A program made the position numbers and the translations under genes. From Faeciplasma sp964650705 (lineage in GTDB: Bacteria > Bacillota > Clostridia > Oscillospirales > Ruminococcaceae), in NCBI GenBank assembly GCA_964650705.1, contig CAZYUJ010000014.1, positions 1-43,508 of the forward strand: DNA of 43,508 nucleotides. Direction: 5' to 3'. Positions 8,998 to 17,821 of this stretch are shown one piece after another; position 1 is the stretch's first letter; each line of letters opens with the position of its first letter. Below the pieces are notes generated by a model. That model had not been told where the DNA came from. It saw only the letters and a list, made by a program, of their open reading frames with translations, and did no database searches.

Positions 8998-10044
8998 TCA
9001 CTCCTCATACTCAAAACAATAATTTTTAAATCCCGACGAATAGCTTATGCTCCCGTCATTATGGACCCACATAGCTTCCACACCGTCAATGCCTTCAACA
9101 AGCGACAGTCCTTCGTCAAGGCTCATGTTGAAAAGCGCTGTTGAAAGTGAGTCTCCGAGCGCCGAGCTTTTGCACACCACCGACACCGACATATATCTTT
9201 CTCCCGGCATCAGTGTATCAGGGTCGATTATGTGGTGATAATTTATCCCGTTAACGGTATAGTATCTTTGATATGTTCCGCTTGTGACCAAAGATTCTCC
9301 CGAAAGGTGGAGATATGCGACATAGGGCATCTCGTCCCGTGCCGAAACGTCGGGGTTTTCGATCCCTGCCGACCACGGTGTTCCGTCGGGCCGTGAACCG
9401 ATCGTTCTTATATTTCCTCCGACATTCAAAATATATCCGCTTATCCCCTGTTCTTCAAGCAGGAGTGCAACTTCTTCAACAGCGTAGCCCTTTGCGATCG
9501 CTCCTACATCAAGGCTCATTTGAGGATCTGAAAGATAGACCGTTCCCAAGGATCTGTCGATGATGATGTTATTGATGTCGGTATGCTCTGCCGCACTCAA
9601 GAGCTTGTCCATCGGCGGAAGCTCGGCATTTGAGGGATCGTCAAGCCCGTCATCTCGGTAGCTGTGCCAGATGGAAAGAACACTGCCCATGGCGATATTC
9701 ATTCTTCCGTTTGTCAGCTCATACATCTCCTTGGAATATTCGAGCATTTGGATTATCTTTTCATCGACCTCAACAGGCCCGTCGGAATCGTTTATCTCCA
9801 AAAGATTGTTCACACCCTCATATCTGTTGTATATCGTATAGAGCTTGTGATATTCGCCCAAAAGCGCTGTGACTTGGGCGCAAACAGCATCAAAATCCTC
9901 TTTTGAGTATTCATAACCCACGATCGTCGTATAGGTATCGAAATAGTCAAAATAATATGCTGTGAATTTTTCGGGAGTTTTTTTGCAGGAGCAAAGAGAT
10001 ATCAACAAAACAACGCTTAATGCCAAAGATATTATTTTTCTCAT
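8998..10044 (-). CDS. apbE: FAD:protein FMN transferase, exported lipoprotein
   Basis: A 348-residue ApbE enzyme that moves FMN from FAD onto a threonine of target proteins outside the membrane, using magnesium. It begins with a lipoprotein signal (lipobox LCSC, Cys near residue 20), so it is anchored on the outer face. The active-site region DVGAIAKGYAVE and the segment LNVGGNIRTIGSRP are typical. Strong AGGAGG site before the ATG. Likely clients in the window are RnfG, RnfD and the two-repeat lipoprotein immediately upstream. A terminator hairpin separates it from that lipoprotein gene, so it has its own promoter or depends on read-through; it is coupled to the nitroreductase downstream. 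Confidence 0.93.
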   Translation of the reverse strand: MRKIISLALSVVLLISLCSCKKTPEKFTAYYFDYFDTYTTIVGYEYSKEDFDAVCAQVTALLGEYHKLYTIYNRYEGVNNLLEINDSDGPVEVDEKIIQMLEYSKEMYELTNGRMNIAMGSVLSIWHSYRDDGLDDPSNAELPPMDKLLSAAEHTDINNIIIDRSLGTVYLSDPQMSLDVGAIAKGYAVEEVALLLEEQGISGYILNVGGNIRTIGSRPDGTPWSAGIENPDVSARDEMPYVAYLHLSGESLVTSGTYQRYYTVNGINYHHIIDPDTLMPGERYMSVSVVCKSSALGDSLSTALFNMSLDEGLSLVEGIDGVEAMWVHNDGSISYSSGFKNYCFEYEE

Positions 10045-10069
10045 ATCTCTTACCTCCTATAATAAATAG

Positions 10070-10102
10070 AGAAAAAGGGGCATCGCTAATCCGACGCCCC
10101 TT
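10070..10102 (-). terminator. terminator between the tandem lipoprotein and apbE
   Basis: On the minus strand AAGGGGC (10102-10096) pairs with GCCCCTT (10081-10075), plus three inner pairs, and TTTTTCTC follows. It should make the upstream lipoprotein more abundant than ApbE. Confidence 0.75.
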
Positions 10103-10120
10103 AGCATTCCGAAATGTGAT

Positions 10121-11140
10121 TTATCCGATAGTTGCAGCCTTTACAGCAGCCTTTACCATGTCGGTGATAGCGATAGTGCATCCTGCGGTCTGCAAGGATT
10201 CTACGCCGTAGCCGTTAACAACGAGTGCAGAGATCTCGTTTGCGGTCTTGCCCACGCATGCAGCATCAAATGCAGCAGCCTGTTCGTTCCATTCAAGCAC
10301 CTTGCCGTCACCGTTAAGGTCAGCACCGTATGCAGACATGTTGTAAGCTGTACCGAGTTCAAGCTTTGTCTTGATCTCAGCGGCTGCATCATAGGTAGCA
10401 GCACCGGCGGTAGAGAATGTGAGGTCGTTCTGAACAGCATCGGTCACCATTGCGCTGACCTTGCCGTTTGCGTCAACAGCAGCAGCAACAACGGTTACGT
10501 CGAACTCGACCTTTCCTTCGGCTTCTTCGGTTGCGTTGGAAGCATCACAAGCGGTTACAACGCCGAGGCTGAGAGTGTCGTCAGCAGTAGCGGCGGAATC
10601 AGCAGCATTTGCAACTGCCTTTTCAACAGCCTTGATGTAATCAGCGATGCCCATCGTGCATCCTGCGGTCATAACTTCTTCGGTACCTGCGTAGCCGTTA
10701 ACGACCAAAGCCTTAACCTCGTCGATGGTCTTGCCTTCGATAACAGAGCACAAAGCGTCGATCTGTTCATACCATTCCAATACCTTGCCGTCGCCGTTAT
10801 TGTCAGAGCCGTAAGCAGCCATGCCGTAATTAGTGCCGAGCTCATACTTGGTCTTGAATTCGGAAGCAACAGCAGCTTCACCTGTAGAAGTCCAAGCAGC
10901 AGAGTTTGCGGCAGTATCAATAACACACTCAACGATCTTGCCGTCAGCATCGACCAAAACAGCGGCAACAGTGGTAACTGCTTCGCCTTCGCCGTTGGTT
11001 TCGCCGTCAGCATCAGAACCTGCTTCATAATATGAGTATACGCCCAAACCAAGCTTTACGGGTTCAGCGCTTGCACCGCATCCTGCAAACAAAACAGCAG
11101 TCATAACAAGTGCCAAAATAATGCTAAAAATCTTTTTCAT
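10121..11140 (-). CDS. tandem-repeat lipoprotein with divergent FMN-binding-like domains
   Basis: A 339-residue exported lipoprotein (lipobox LFAGC) made of two homologous repeats of about 150 residues, roughly 24-185 and 190-339. Each has a strand pair resembling FMN_bind (VAAVLVDADGKI, VVAAAVDANGKV), a segment DLNGDGKVLEWNEQ, and near its end TAGCT followed by a Lys-rich helix. TAGCT sits where RnfG here has AGAT or SGAT, keeping the threonine that ApbE would modify but with Cys for Ala. Family assignment is inference; the repeat structure and signal are seen. Good AAGGAGA site and its own strong promoter. It may be an abundant extracytoplasmic flavin carrier, or an unrelated repeat protein. 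Confidence 0.6.
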   Translation of the reverse strand: MKKIFSIILALVMTAVLFAGCGASAEPVKLGLGVYSYYEAGSDADGETNGEGEAVTTVAAVLVDADGKIVECVIDTAANSAAWTSTGEAAVASEFKTKYELGTNYGMAAYGSDNNGDGKVLEWYEQIDALCSVIEGKTIDEVKALVVNGYAGTEEVMTAGCTMGIADYIKAVEKAVANAADSAATADDTLSLGVVTACDASNATEEAEGKVEFDVTVVAAAVDANGKVSAMVTDAVQNDLTFSTAGAATYDAAAEIKTKLELGTAYNMSAYGADLNGDGKVLEWNEQAAAFDAACVGKTANEISALVVNGYGVESLQTAGCTIAITDMVKAAVKAATIG

Positions 11141-11209
11141 TTCAAGTTCTCCTTTTCAGATATTCTATATACGTTCAATTGCGTTATTTATTTAACAATT
11201 GTACATAGT

Positions 11210-11238
11210 ATTATGCCATAAAATCATATGCATGTCAA
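11210..11238 (-). promoter_or_regulatory. strong promoter of the tandem lipoprotein gene
   Basis: On the minus strand a perfect TTGACA (11238-11233), a 17-bp spacer and CATAAT (11215-11210). The leader is about 60 bases. It lies just after the end of the rnf operon, making the lipoprotein-apbE-nitroreductase genes a separate unit. Confidence 0.7.
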
Positions 11239-11264
11239 CATTAATATATTAACCACATTAACTA

Positions 11265-11768
11265 TTAAATGCGAACGTTTTTCATATATTTAAGTAAAAG
11301 CGCACCCAACAGTCCGATAAACGCTCCGCTGAGGGTTCCCGTTATAGCAAGGACTATCATATAATAGCCTAGTTGGGCAGTTTCCATCACGATCATAGCG
11401 ACGATTATTTGACCCAAATTGTGCATAACGCCGCCGATGATGCTTACTCCGACGGTCGAAAAAATATCGAGTCGCTTAAAAAGAGCCATGAGCAACAGGC
11501 TTAATACCGCCCCTGCCAAGCTATAGGCAAATGTCAAGGGGCTTCCGAAAAGGATCGCAACCGCCACCAATCTGACACAAGAGACAGCCGCCGCCTCTTT
11601 CAGCCCGAAGCGATAGAGAGCGAATATGATAACGATATTGGGCAATCCCATCTTGATCCCGGGAACTGCGGTAAACAGCGGCGGAAACAGCGATTCAACA
11701 TAGGAAAGGATCAGCGCGAGCGCCGCCAGCAAGCCCATATATGCAACTTTTTTTGTCCGTGTGTTCAT
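11265..11768 (-). CDS. Gx transporter / HepS1-like membrane protein
   Basis: A 167-residue polytopic membrane protein with about five hydrophobic segments, matching the Hpre_diP_synt_I family, also called the Gx transporter family. It keeps the N-terminal ALALILSYVESLFP and the VPGIKMGLPNI segment. Family members resemble ECF-type S components, and the older heptaprenyl-diphosphate-synthase label is doubtful. It is the last gene of the rnf operon, next to the NusG-domain-II gene, a common clostridial arrangement that suggests a role in Rnf cofactor supply or assembly (inference). An upstream TTG at 11780 is possible, but TTGGAG there is better read as the Shine-Dalgarno site for ATG 11768. 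Confidence 0.75.
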   Translation of the reverse strand: MNTRTKKVAYMGLLAALALILSYVESLFPPLFTAVPGIKMGLPNIVIIFALYRFGLKEAAAVSCVRLVAVAILFGSPLTFAYSLAGAVLSLLLMALFKRLDIFSTVGVSIIGGVMHNLGQIIVAMIVMETAQLGYYMIVLAITGTLSGAFIGLLGALLLKYMKNVRI

Positions 11769-11798
11769 ATAAATCTCCAAAAGAGCCTGTTTTATACG

Positions 11799-12170
11799 TT
11801 ATGAAATAACATCGAGTTCGCTGTCGTTTTCGGCACTTTCGATGCTTATGACAACCTTGTTCGGCAAACAGACGATAGTTTCGCCCACGTTGGATATAGC
11901 GGTGTGCCCGACACAGATAAGGTCGGGACAGCTGGCGCTTGAGATAGACGCCTTGCCGCCATGAATGCTGAGCGTATTGATCCCGCCGTCGGTCACGATA
12001 TCTGTCACGATATCCTCACTCAAGGGATATCTCATGACTTCGGCGCCGTTAACTGAAACAACGGCATAGTCGCCTTCTGTTTTAAGAAGGCTAAAGGCAA
12101 GAAATCCTGCCGCCGCGATGACGAGCAAAGCGGCGACAAGGATCAGATCGTTTTTTAGTTTTCTGTTCAT
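11799..12170 (-). CDS. NusG domain II-containing membrane-anchored protein
   Basis: A 123-residue protein with one N-terminal membrane segment (about residues 6-28) followed by a small beta-barrel NusG_II domain (VVSVNGAEVMRYPL, CLPNKVVISIE). Cysteines in SSASCPDLICVGH are conserved in this group and could form a disulfide or bind metal outside the membrane. These proteins are common in clostridial rnf clusters, but their role is unknown. A longer reading frame extends upstream, but the true start is the ATG at 12170, which overlaps the rnfB stop as TAATG and follows a purine-rich stretch. Confidence 0.8.
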   Translation of the reverse strand: MNRKLKNDLILVAALLVIAAAGFLAFSLLKTEGDYAVVSVNGAEVMRYPLSEDIVTDIVTDGGINTLSIHGGKASISSASCPDLICVGHTAISNVGETIVCLPNKVVISIESAENDSELDVIS

Positions 12171-12985
12171 TATTTTATAAGCTGGCATCCTTCGAAATCG
12201 GTCACCTTGATGCAGTTTGTGGGACAAACCTCGGCACACTTGCCGCAGGCAATGCACTTGCCATAATCAATAACGGAAAGATTGTCGATAACGGTGATGG
12301 CCTTTGTGGGACAGTTGATCTCACACTTCTTGCATCCGATACAAGCATTCTTACAGTTCTTTCTCGCAACAGCGCCCTTGTCGTTCGAGTTGCACATAAC
12401 GGCAACCTTTGAGCTTCTGGGAATGATGGAGATGATGTTCTTCGGACATTCCTTTGCACACATTCCGCAACCTATGCAAACTCTTGAGTCAACTCTTGCA
12501 ATGCCGTCATCGAAGCAGATCGCATCAACGGGGCAAACGCTTGCACAGTCGCCGCAGCCGATACAGCCAAAACGACAGGAGTTAGGGCCGCCATAGAACA
12601 TGGATGCCGCGATACAGGAGTCAACTCCGTCATATATAGCTTTTTTCGAGGTTGCGTCACAGGTTCCGTTACAGCCGACAAAAGCTACAACGGGCTCGTT
12701 CGCCTTGACCTCAACCCCCAAAACTTCGGAGAGCTTTTGGGCGACGGCAACAGCGCCGGGAACGCAAAGATGAGGTTCAGCCTCACCCAAAGCGAGAGCC
12801 TTTGCATAGCCGTCACAGCCGGTATATCCGCAGGCACCGCAGTTAGAGCCGGGCAAGCATTCGCGGATGATCTTTGTTTTTTCTTCTTCCTCGACCTTAA
12901 AGACGACCGATGCCACTACCAAGAGGATAGCAGCTATCAAGCCGACAGCGCCGACAACAAGAAGGGCAGTTAAAATTTGAGTCAT
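12170..12985 (-). CDS. rnfB: Rnf electron transport complex subunit B
   Basis: A 271-residue iron-sulfur subunit that takes electrons from reduced ferredoxin in the Rnf ferredoxin:NAD+ oxidoreductase, a sodium- or proton-pumping complex. One N-terminal membrane helix (about 5-27) is followed by the CLPGSNCGACGYTGC cluster motif, then four ferredoxin-type CxxCxxCxxxCP motifs, giving a multi-cluster wire as in other clostridial RnfB proteins. It lies 15 bases after rnfA and is coupled to the NusG_II gene. Confidence 0.95.
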   Translation of the reverse strand: MTQILTALLVVGAVGLIAAILLVVASVVFKVEEEEKTKIIRECLPGSNCGACGYTGCDGYAKALALGEAEPHLCVPGAVAVAQKLSEVLGVEVKANEPVVAFVGCNGTCDATSKKAIYDGVDSCIAASMFYGGPNSCRFGCIGCGDCASVCPVDAICFDDGIARVDSRVCIGCGMCAKECPKNIISIIPRSSKVAVMCNSNDKGAVARKNCKNACIGCKKCEINCPTKAITVIDNLSVIDYGKCIACGKCAEVCPTNCIKVTDFEGCQLIK

Positions 12986-13000
12986 ATTCTATCCCCCTCC

Positions 13001-13600
13001 TTAAGCAAACAGATTGTCGATGATTCCCGCAAAGCCAAAGAACGCAAGCGATAGGAAGGAAGCGGCAATCAAGGTGACGGGAAGTCCGCGAAGAGCCTTG
13101 GGAATGTGCATTTCATCAATTCTTGAGCGAACGCCCGAGAAGAGAACCATCGCAAGCAAGAAGCCCAAGCCGCAGCCGAGCGAGCTCACCAAAGACTCAA
13201 TGAAGTTGAAGCCGTCGGTCATGTTGTTGATGGTAACGCCCAAAACGGCACAGTTGGTGGTGATCAAAGGGAGATATACGCCCAAGCTCTTGTGAAGAGC
13301 AGGGATATATTTCTTCAAGAAGATCTCAGTAAACTGTACGAGTGCGGCAATTATCAAAATAAACACGATAGTCTGCATATAACCGAGGTTAAGCTTATCC
13401 AACACATATGTCTGGATAGGCCAAGTAACGGCGGTTGCCATGAGCATTACGAATGTTACGGCAATGCCCATGCCCGTTGCCTGGTTGAGCTTTTTTGATA
13501 CGCCCAAGAAGGGGCAGATTCCGAGGAACTGGCTCAATACATAGTTGTTTACAAGCACCGAGGACATCAAAATGACGATGAGAGACTTAACAGTATCCAT
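13001..13600 (-). CDS. rnfA: Rnf electron transport complex subunit A
   Basis: A 199-residue integral membrane subunit with about six transmembrane helices. NNYVLSQFLGICPFLGVS is typical of RnfA/NqrE, whose conserved cysteines hold the intramembrane iron-sulfur centre shared with RnfE. The ATG follows the rnfE stop by two bases, after a purine-rich GGAGGG site inside the end of rnfE. Confidence 0.95.
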   Translation of the reverse strand: MDTVKSLIVILMSSVLVNNYVLSQFLGICPFLGVSKKLNQATGMGIAVTFVMLMATAVTWPIQTYVLDKLNLGYMQTIVFILIIAALVQFTEIFLKKYIPALHKSLGVYLPLITTNCAVLGVTINNMTDGFNFIESLVSSLGCGLGFLLAMVLFSGVRSRIDEMHIPKALRGLPVTLIAASFLSLAFFGFAGIIDNLFA

Positions 13601-13602
13601 TA

Positions 13603-14322
13603 TCAGTTGCCCTCCTTTACAATGTTTTCAACAGCGTTATCGACAGCATTTTCACAGCCGGTGCAGGATTTGCAAACGCCTGCAGAGGGACAGCCCGCAC
13701 AACCGAAGCTCTTTTTCTTGGGATATTTACCCTTGGTGATCACGGAAACAACAGCGATCAAAAGACCGTATACGAGCATGCCGCCCGGAGCCTTTGTCAG
13801 GTAGCTGATGGAGTGATCGATAAGGAAAGGAATCTCGATTCCCGCAAAGGTGCCGTTGCCGAATACCTCACGGATGGTTGCCATTGCCAAAAGCGCAATG
13901 GTAAAGCCAAGGCCCATGCCCACGCCGTCGAGCGCGGACTTGCCGACAGAGTTCTTTGAAGCGAACATCTCAGCTCTGCCCAAGATGATGCAGTTTACCG
14001 TGATAAGAGCAAGATATACGCCCAAAAGATCATAAAGCTCGGGCAAATATGCGTGCATTATCATCTGAACGATGGTTACAAATCCGGCAATAATAACGAT
14101 ATAGCAAGGGATTCTAACGGTTTCGGGGATGAATTTTCTCAACAAAGAGATAACCATGTTCGAGCAAATGAGAACTGCGGTCGCTGCCAAGCCCATTGCC
14201 AAAGCACCGATAACGGTCGTGGTGGTTGCAAGTGTGGGACAGGTTCCCAAAATAAGAACGAACACAGGGTTTTCGAGGAGCAAGCCTCTTAGCAATGTTG
14301 ACATATTACTGTCTTTATTCAT
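13603..14322 (-). CDS. rnfE: Rnf electron transport complex subunit E with Cys-rich tail
   Basis: A 239-residue integral membrane subunit homologous to NqrD, with LGTCPTLA and NCIILGRAE holding the membrane cysteines. About six transmembrane helices end near residue 205. After that comes a cytosolic tail with CAGCPSAGVCKSCTGC, five cysteines in a Cx2Cx5Cx2Cx2C pattern, beyond the core fold. The tail could hold a metal or an extra cluster. It is three bases downstream of rnfG in the same operon. Confidence 0.93.
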   Translation of the reverse strand: MNKDSNMSTLLRGLLLENPVFVLILGTCPTLATTTTVIGALAMGLAATAVLICSNMVISLLRKFIPETVRIPCYIVIIAGFVTIVQMIMHAYLPELYDLLGVYLALITVNCIILGRAEMFASKNSVGKSALDGVGMGLGFTIALLAMATIREVFGNGTFAGIEIPFLIDHSISYLTKAPGGMLVYGLLIAVVSVITKGKYPKKKSFGCAGCPSAGVCKSCTGCENAVDNAVENIVKEGN

Positions 14323-14325
14323 AAT

Positions 14326-15498
14326 TTAGGCCACTCCTTCCAATAATTTAATGACTTCAAATATCTTGCTGATAGCGGTCTTGTAACCGTTTGTTGTATA
14401 GGTCGCACCGCTGATAGCGTCGATATCCTTATAGTTGGATTCGTCTTTTCCGTTGAACTGAGAATAGAATTCGGGTTCGCCGCAGGAAGATCCGATTCCC
14501 TCGGTCTCAGACTGATAGGTGGTCTTACAGTCGATTATCACGCCTTCGGGAGTTGCGCTGACCATGATCTGAATGTATTCGCCCGAAGGATTATAATACT
14601 TGTCGCCGTTGATGCCGAATCCCGCTGCCTTAAGCTCGAATACATAGTTTCCGGATGCAGTCTTATAAGCCTTGACGACCTGAGAAGGGATGTTTTCATA
14701 AGAGCTGAGGTCTATCTCTGTGATCTCTGCGCTCATAGCTTCAATGACGGTAGCTGTCTGCGAAGCTATAACTCCTGTGGGGTCATCCGTTACGACAGCA
14801 CCCGTTGCATCAACTCCGACAAAATCATCGCCGGAAACGAAAACATAACCGGTTCCGTTGTTTGCAACATATACAGCATCGATAGCTTCAAGCTGTTCGG
14901 TGATGAACCAAGATGTGAACTCACCTTCAGCTTCAGGAAGTGCTGCGCTCAAGTTGTCAGCCAAGATCTGTTCAGGAGTTCTTACATCAACAGTTCCGCC
15001 GCCCATGATGACCGCGGTGTTCAGAGCATCCTTAACGCCGTCCTTATATGCCTGAGTGGTGCGTGTTGCACCTGCGACGGTATCCAAGCCGCCAACAGTT
15101 TCAAGAGTAGCGCCGACAGCTTTATCGCCATAGGTCTTTTCATAGCCCAAAGTCTCGCTCGAGCTGAGACAGGTAGCGCCCGTGACCGTTCCGCTTGCGT
15201 CAACACCGATCATCAAGACCATTCCGGTCGAATAGCCGTTAACTGAAAGTTTTATGACATATCCGCCGCTTGCTTCGCTGTATACTTCGGTCACGCTCGC
15301 AGGAAGTGTATAGGTCGAAATATCAACCGGTTCAAAGCCGGAACCGTTCGGCATTACGATCAAGAGTGCTTCGTTTGCGGCAGCCGCTTCATTCGCCTTG
15401 ATGACAGGCTCGGTGATGAAGTTTGTGGCAGCCATCAAAACTGCGACAACAGCACAAATCACCGTAAGCGAGATAACGCTTTTCATATTGTTTTTCAT
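14326..15498 (-). CDS. rnfG: Rnf subunit G with two FMN-binding domains
   Basis: Membrane-anchored flavoprotein subunit of the Rnf complex. One N-terminal helix (about 7-28) anchors an extracytoplasmic part that carries FMN bound to threonine by ApbE. At 390 residues it is about twice the usual length of around 200: a first FMN_bind-like domain ends with DTVAGATRTT (about residue 145) and a second with DAISGATYTT (about residue 365). Both keep the GATxT core; only the second has the usual Ser. The stop overlaps the rnfD-rnfG junction by four bases (ATGA). Whether both domains are flavinylated cannot be told from sequence. Confidence 0.92.
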   Translation of the reverse strand: MKNNMKSVISLTVICAVVAVLMAATNFITEPVIKANEAAAANEALLIVMPNGSGFEPVDISTYTLPASVTEVYSEASGGYVIKLSVNGYSTGMVLMIGVDASGTVTGATCLSSSETLGYEKTYGDKAVGATLETVGGLDTVAGATRTTQAYKDGVKDALNTAVIMGGGTVDVRTPEQILADNLSAALPEAEGEFTSWFITEQLEAIDAVYVANNGTGYVFVSGDDFVGVDATGAVVTDDPTGVIASQTATVIEAMSAEITEIDLSSYENIPSQVVKAYKTASGNYVFELKAAGFGINGDKYYNPSGEYIQIMVSATPEGVIIDCKTTYQSETEGIGSSCGEPEFYSQFNGKDESNYKDIDAISGATYTTNGYKTAISKIFEVIKLLEGVA

Positions 15499-16427
15499 GC
15501 TTTGTCACCTCCGGTTCCGAATACCTTTCTTGCAGTCCAGATACCGATAAAGGGATCAAGAATATTCATAAGAAGTATCGCAAAGGATACACCTTCGGGA
15601 TAGTTGCCCCAGAAGCGGATCAAGCATGTGATAACGCCTGCTCCCACGCCGAAGATAACCTTTCCCAAGGGGGTTTCGGGAGATGTAACATAGTCGGTCG
15701 CCATGAAGATCGCACCGATGAAAAGTCCGCCGGAAAGCACCCACGAAAGTGCGGCGGTGACATCTCCGCCCTCAACCAAAAGGCTGAATATGAACACTGT
15801 GCCGATGAATGTAACGGGGATATGCCATGTAATAACTCTCTTGATGAGGAGATATGCGCCGCCGATGATGAGAGCCAAAGTGCTGGTCTCACCGATAGCT
15901 CCGCCATAGTTACCCAAGAAGAGCTCCAAAAGCGAAAGCGTTCCGCCCTCGCTCAATGTTGCCAAAGGAGTAGCAGTCGATACAGTATCGACAGTGGGGA
16001 ATGCTGCGGTTGCCATCGAACCGAAAGCAACGATCATGAATACGCGTGCCGTGATCGCAGGGTTAACAAGGTTACAGCCCATGCCGCCAAAGAAGCACTT
16101 TACAACGATTATTGCGAAGATCGAGCCGATCGCAGCCTGCCAAAGCGGAACGTTCGCAGGAAGGTTAAGCGCCAAAAGCAATCCCGTTACAACGGCGCTC
16201 AAGTCCCCGATGGGGGAATCCTCTTTTATGATCTTATAGAAAATGTATTCACTGAGTACACAAGTGATGATACAGGTTGCGATAACGGCAAGCGAACGGA
16301 AGCCGAAGATGATAACTCCGGCAAGTGTCGCAGGCATGAGCGCGATGATAACATCAAGCATGATGCCTGTTACCGTTTCGTTTGTATGAATATGGGGTGA
16401 GGGCGCAATTCTAAGCTTTGATGTCAT
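15495..16427 (-). CDS. rnfD: Rnf electron transport complex subunit D
   Basis: A 310-residue integral membrane subunit homologous to NqrB, with about nine to ten hydrophobic segments. It begins RIAPSPHIHTNETV, the usual start of RnfD, and carries ATDYVTSPETPLGK late in the protein. RnfD binds a covalent FMN and forms part of the ion path. A frame open from 16451 adds eight residues, but a very strong AAGGAGGAG site places the start at ATG 16427, overlapping the rnfC stop as TAATG. Confidence 0.95.
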   Translation of the reverse strand: MTSKLRIAPSPHIHTNETVTGIMLDVIIALMPATLAGVIIFGFRSLAVIATCIITCVLSEYIFYKIIKEDSPIGDLSAVVTGLLLALNLPANVPLWQAAIGSIFAIIVVKCFFGGMGCNLVNPAITARVFMIVAFGSMATAAFPTVDTVSTATPLATLSEGGTLSLLELFLGNYGGAIGETSTLALIIGGAYLLIKRVITWHIPVTFIGTVFIFSLLVEGGDVTAALSWVLSGGLFIGAIFMATDYVTSPETPLGKVIFGVGAGVITCLIRFWGNYPEGVSFAILLMNILDPFIGIWTARKVFGTGGDKA

Positions 16428-17749
16428 TACTTGCTCTCCTCCTTTTTGCATTGTCTTGCCTTGGCTTCTCTGATCTGGGCCTTGGCGAGTTTATTTCTTT
16501 GAACCAAGGGGCGGTTTGCGGGACAAACATATGCACAGCATCCGCATTCCATGCAAACGCTTGCGCCGTATTTCTCCATGTTCTCGACGTTCTTTTCTCT
16601 CAACGCTCTTTCGATAGCAGGAGGATTGATGCCGAACGGACAAGTATTTATACACTTTCCGCAACGAATGCAGGCTTCGGGACTCTTGAGAACGGAATCC
16701 TTGTGGTTAAATGCCAAGACAGCATTTGTGTTCTTCAACACGGGAGCTGACGTATCAGGCACGGTGATACCCATCATAGGGCCGCCATAGACGACCTTTC
16801 CGACCTCGCTCTTATAACCGCCGCAGAACTCGATCACGTCTTCCATCGAGGTTCCGATTGGGACTATGACGTTTTTCGGCTGGCTGACTGCGCTACCGTC
16901 AACGGTTATGCATTTTTCGACCAAAGGCATTCCTGTCTTAGCGTATTTTCCGATCTCAGCGACAGTCGTACAGTTGCAAACGATGCATCCGACGTCAATC
17001 GGAAGCTTGCCGGCTTTGACGACCTTTCCCGTGGTGTGATAGATGAGAACTTTTTCGCCGCCCTGAGGATATACAGCGGGCAAGACCTTAACGCTGACAC
17101 AGCTGTCATTCTCGGCAAGCTTTTTCATCGACTTTATAGCTTCGGGCTTGTTAGCCTCGATTCCTATGATGATCTTCTTGATGCCGAGATGCTCCTCAAG
17201 AAGCTTTAAGCCATACGCCATATCATCGGCACGGTCGATCATCGTTCTCGTGTCGGAAGTGATATAGGGCTCGCACTCAGCGCCGTTGATTATAAGCTCT
17301 TCGATCTTTTCGGGATCGACGTTAAACTTAACGTGTGTCGGGAATCCTGCGCCGCCCAAGCCGACTATGCCGCTTGTGCGGATAGCTTCGATCAGCGAAG
17401 CCCTGTCGGTTATTTGAGGGGGACACAACGATTCGTCAGCCTTCATCTCGTTGTCAGACTCGATGATTATCGCTTTTGCTACCGATCCGTTAAACAACAG
17501 CGTATCGTCGATCTTTTTGACCGTTCCCGAAACGCTTGCGTGAATAGGTGCACAAATTGCGCCCTCCTGCTCGGCAATGAGTGTGCCGACGTAAACACGG
17601 TCGCCCGCTTTGACAACAGGCTTTGCCGGTCTTCCGATGTGCATTGATACGGGGATGGTCACGGTCGAGGGTATGTCCATTCTGACAGCAGGCATATCAG
17701 CCGTGTTTTTTCTGTGAGGCACTTTGATGCCGTGAAGAGAAAATGCCAT
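16427..17749 (-). CDS. rnfC: Rnf electron transport complex subunit C
   Basis: A 440-residue peripheral subunit where NAD+ is reduced. It starts MAFSLHGIKVPHRKNT, has the Complex I-type nucleotide and FMN region (LIEAIRTSGIVGLGGAGFPT), an SLBB-like segment, and two [4Fe-4S] motifs, CIRCGKCINTCP and CMECGCCAYVCP. The frame is open further upstream to 17827, but homology and the AGGTAGG purine site favour ATG 17749. It is the first gene of the operon, behind a consensus promoter and a long leader with a hairpin and a Rex-like site. Confidence 0.95.
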   Translation of the reverse strand: MAFSLHGIKVPHRKNTADMPAVRMDIPSTVTIPVSMHIGRPAKPVVKAGDRVYVGTLIAEQEGAICAPIHASVSGTVKKIDDTLLFNGSVAKAIIIESDNEMKADESLCPPQITDRASLIEAIRTSGIVGLGGAGFPTHVKFNVDPEKIEELIINGAECEPYITSDTRTMIDRADDMAYGLKLLEEHLGIKKIIIGIEANKPEAIKSMKKLAENDSCVSVKVLPAVYPQGGEKVLIYHTTGKVVKAGKLPIDVGCIVCNCTTVAEIGKYAKTGMPLVEKCITVDGSAVSQPKNVIVPIGTSMEDVIEFCGGYKSEVGKVVYGGPMMGITVPDTSAPVLKNTNAVLAFNHKDSVLKSPEACIRCGKCINTCPFGINPPAIERALREKNVENMEKYGASVCMECGCCAYVCPANRPLVQRNKLAKAQIREAKARQCKKEESK

Positions 17750-17821
17750 TTTATGACCTACCTTTCCTAGGTTTTCATTTTTGATTTGAAAAGATAAATT
17801 GTAAACAAAAATTATATTGAT

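Noticed and set aside
10669..11052. Long alternative frames opposite and within the tandem lipoprotein gene
   Set aside because: They overlap a gene with a clear signal peptide, ribosome site and promoter, and their products look like shadow translations.
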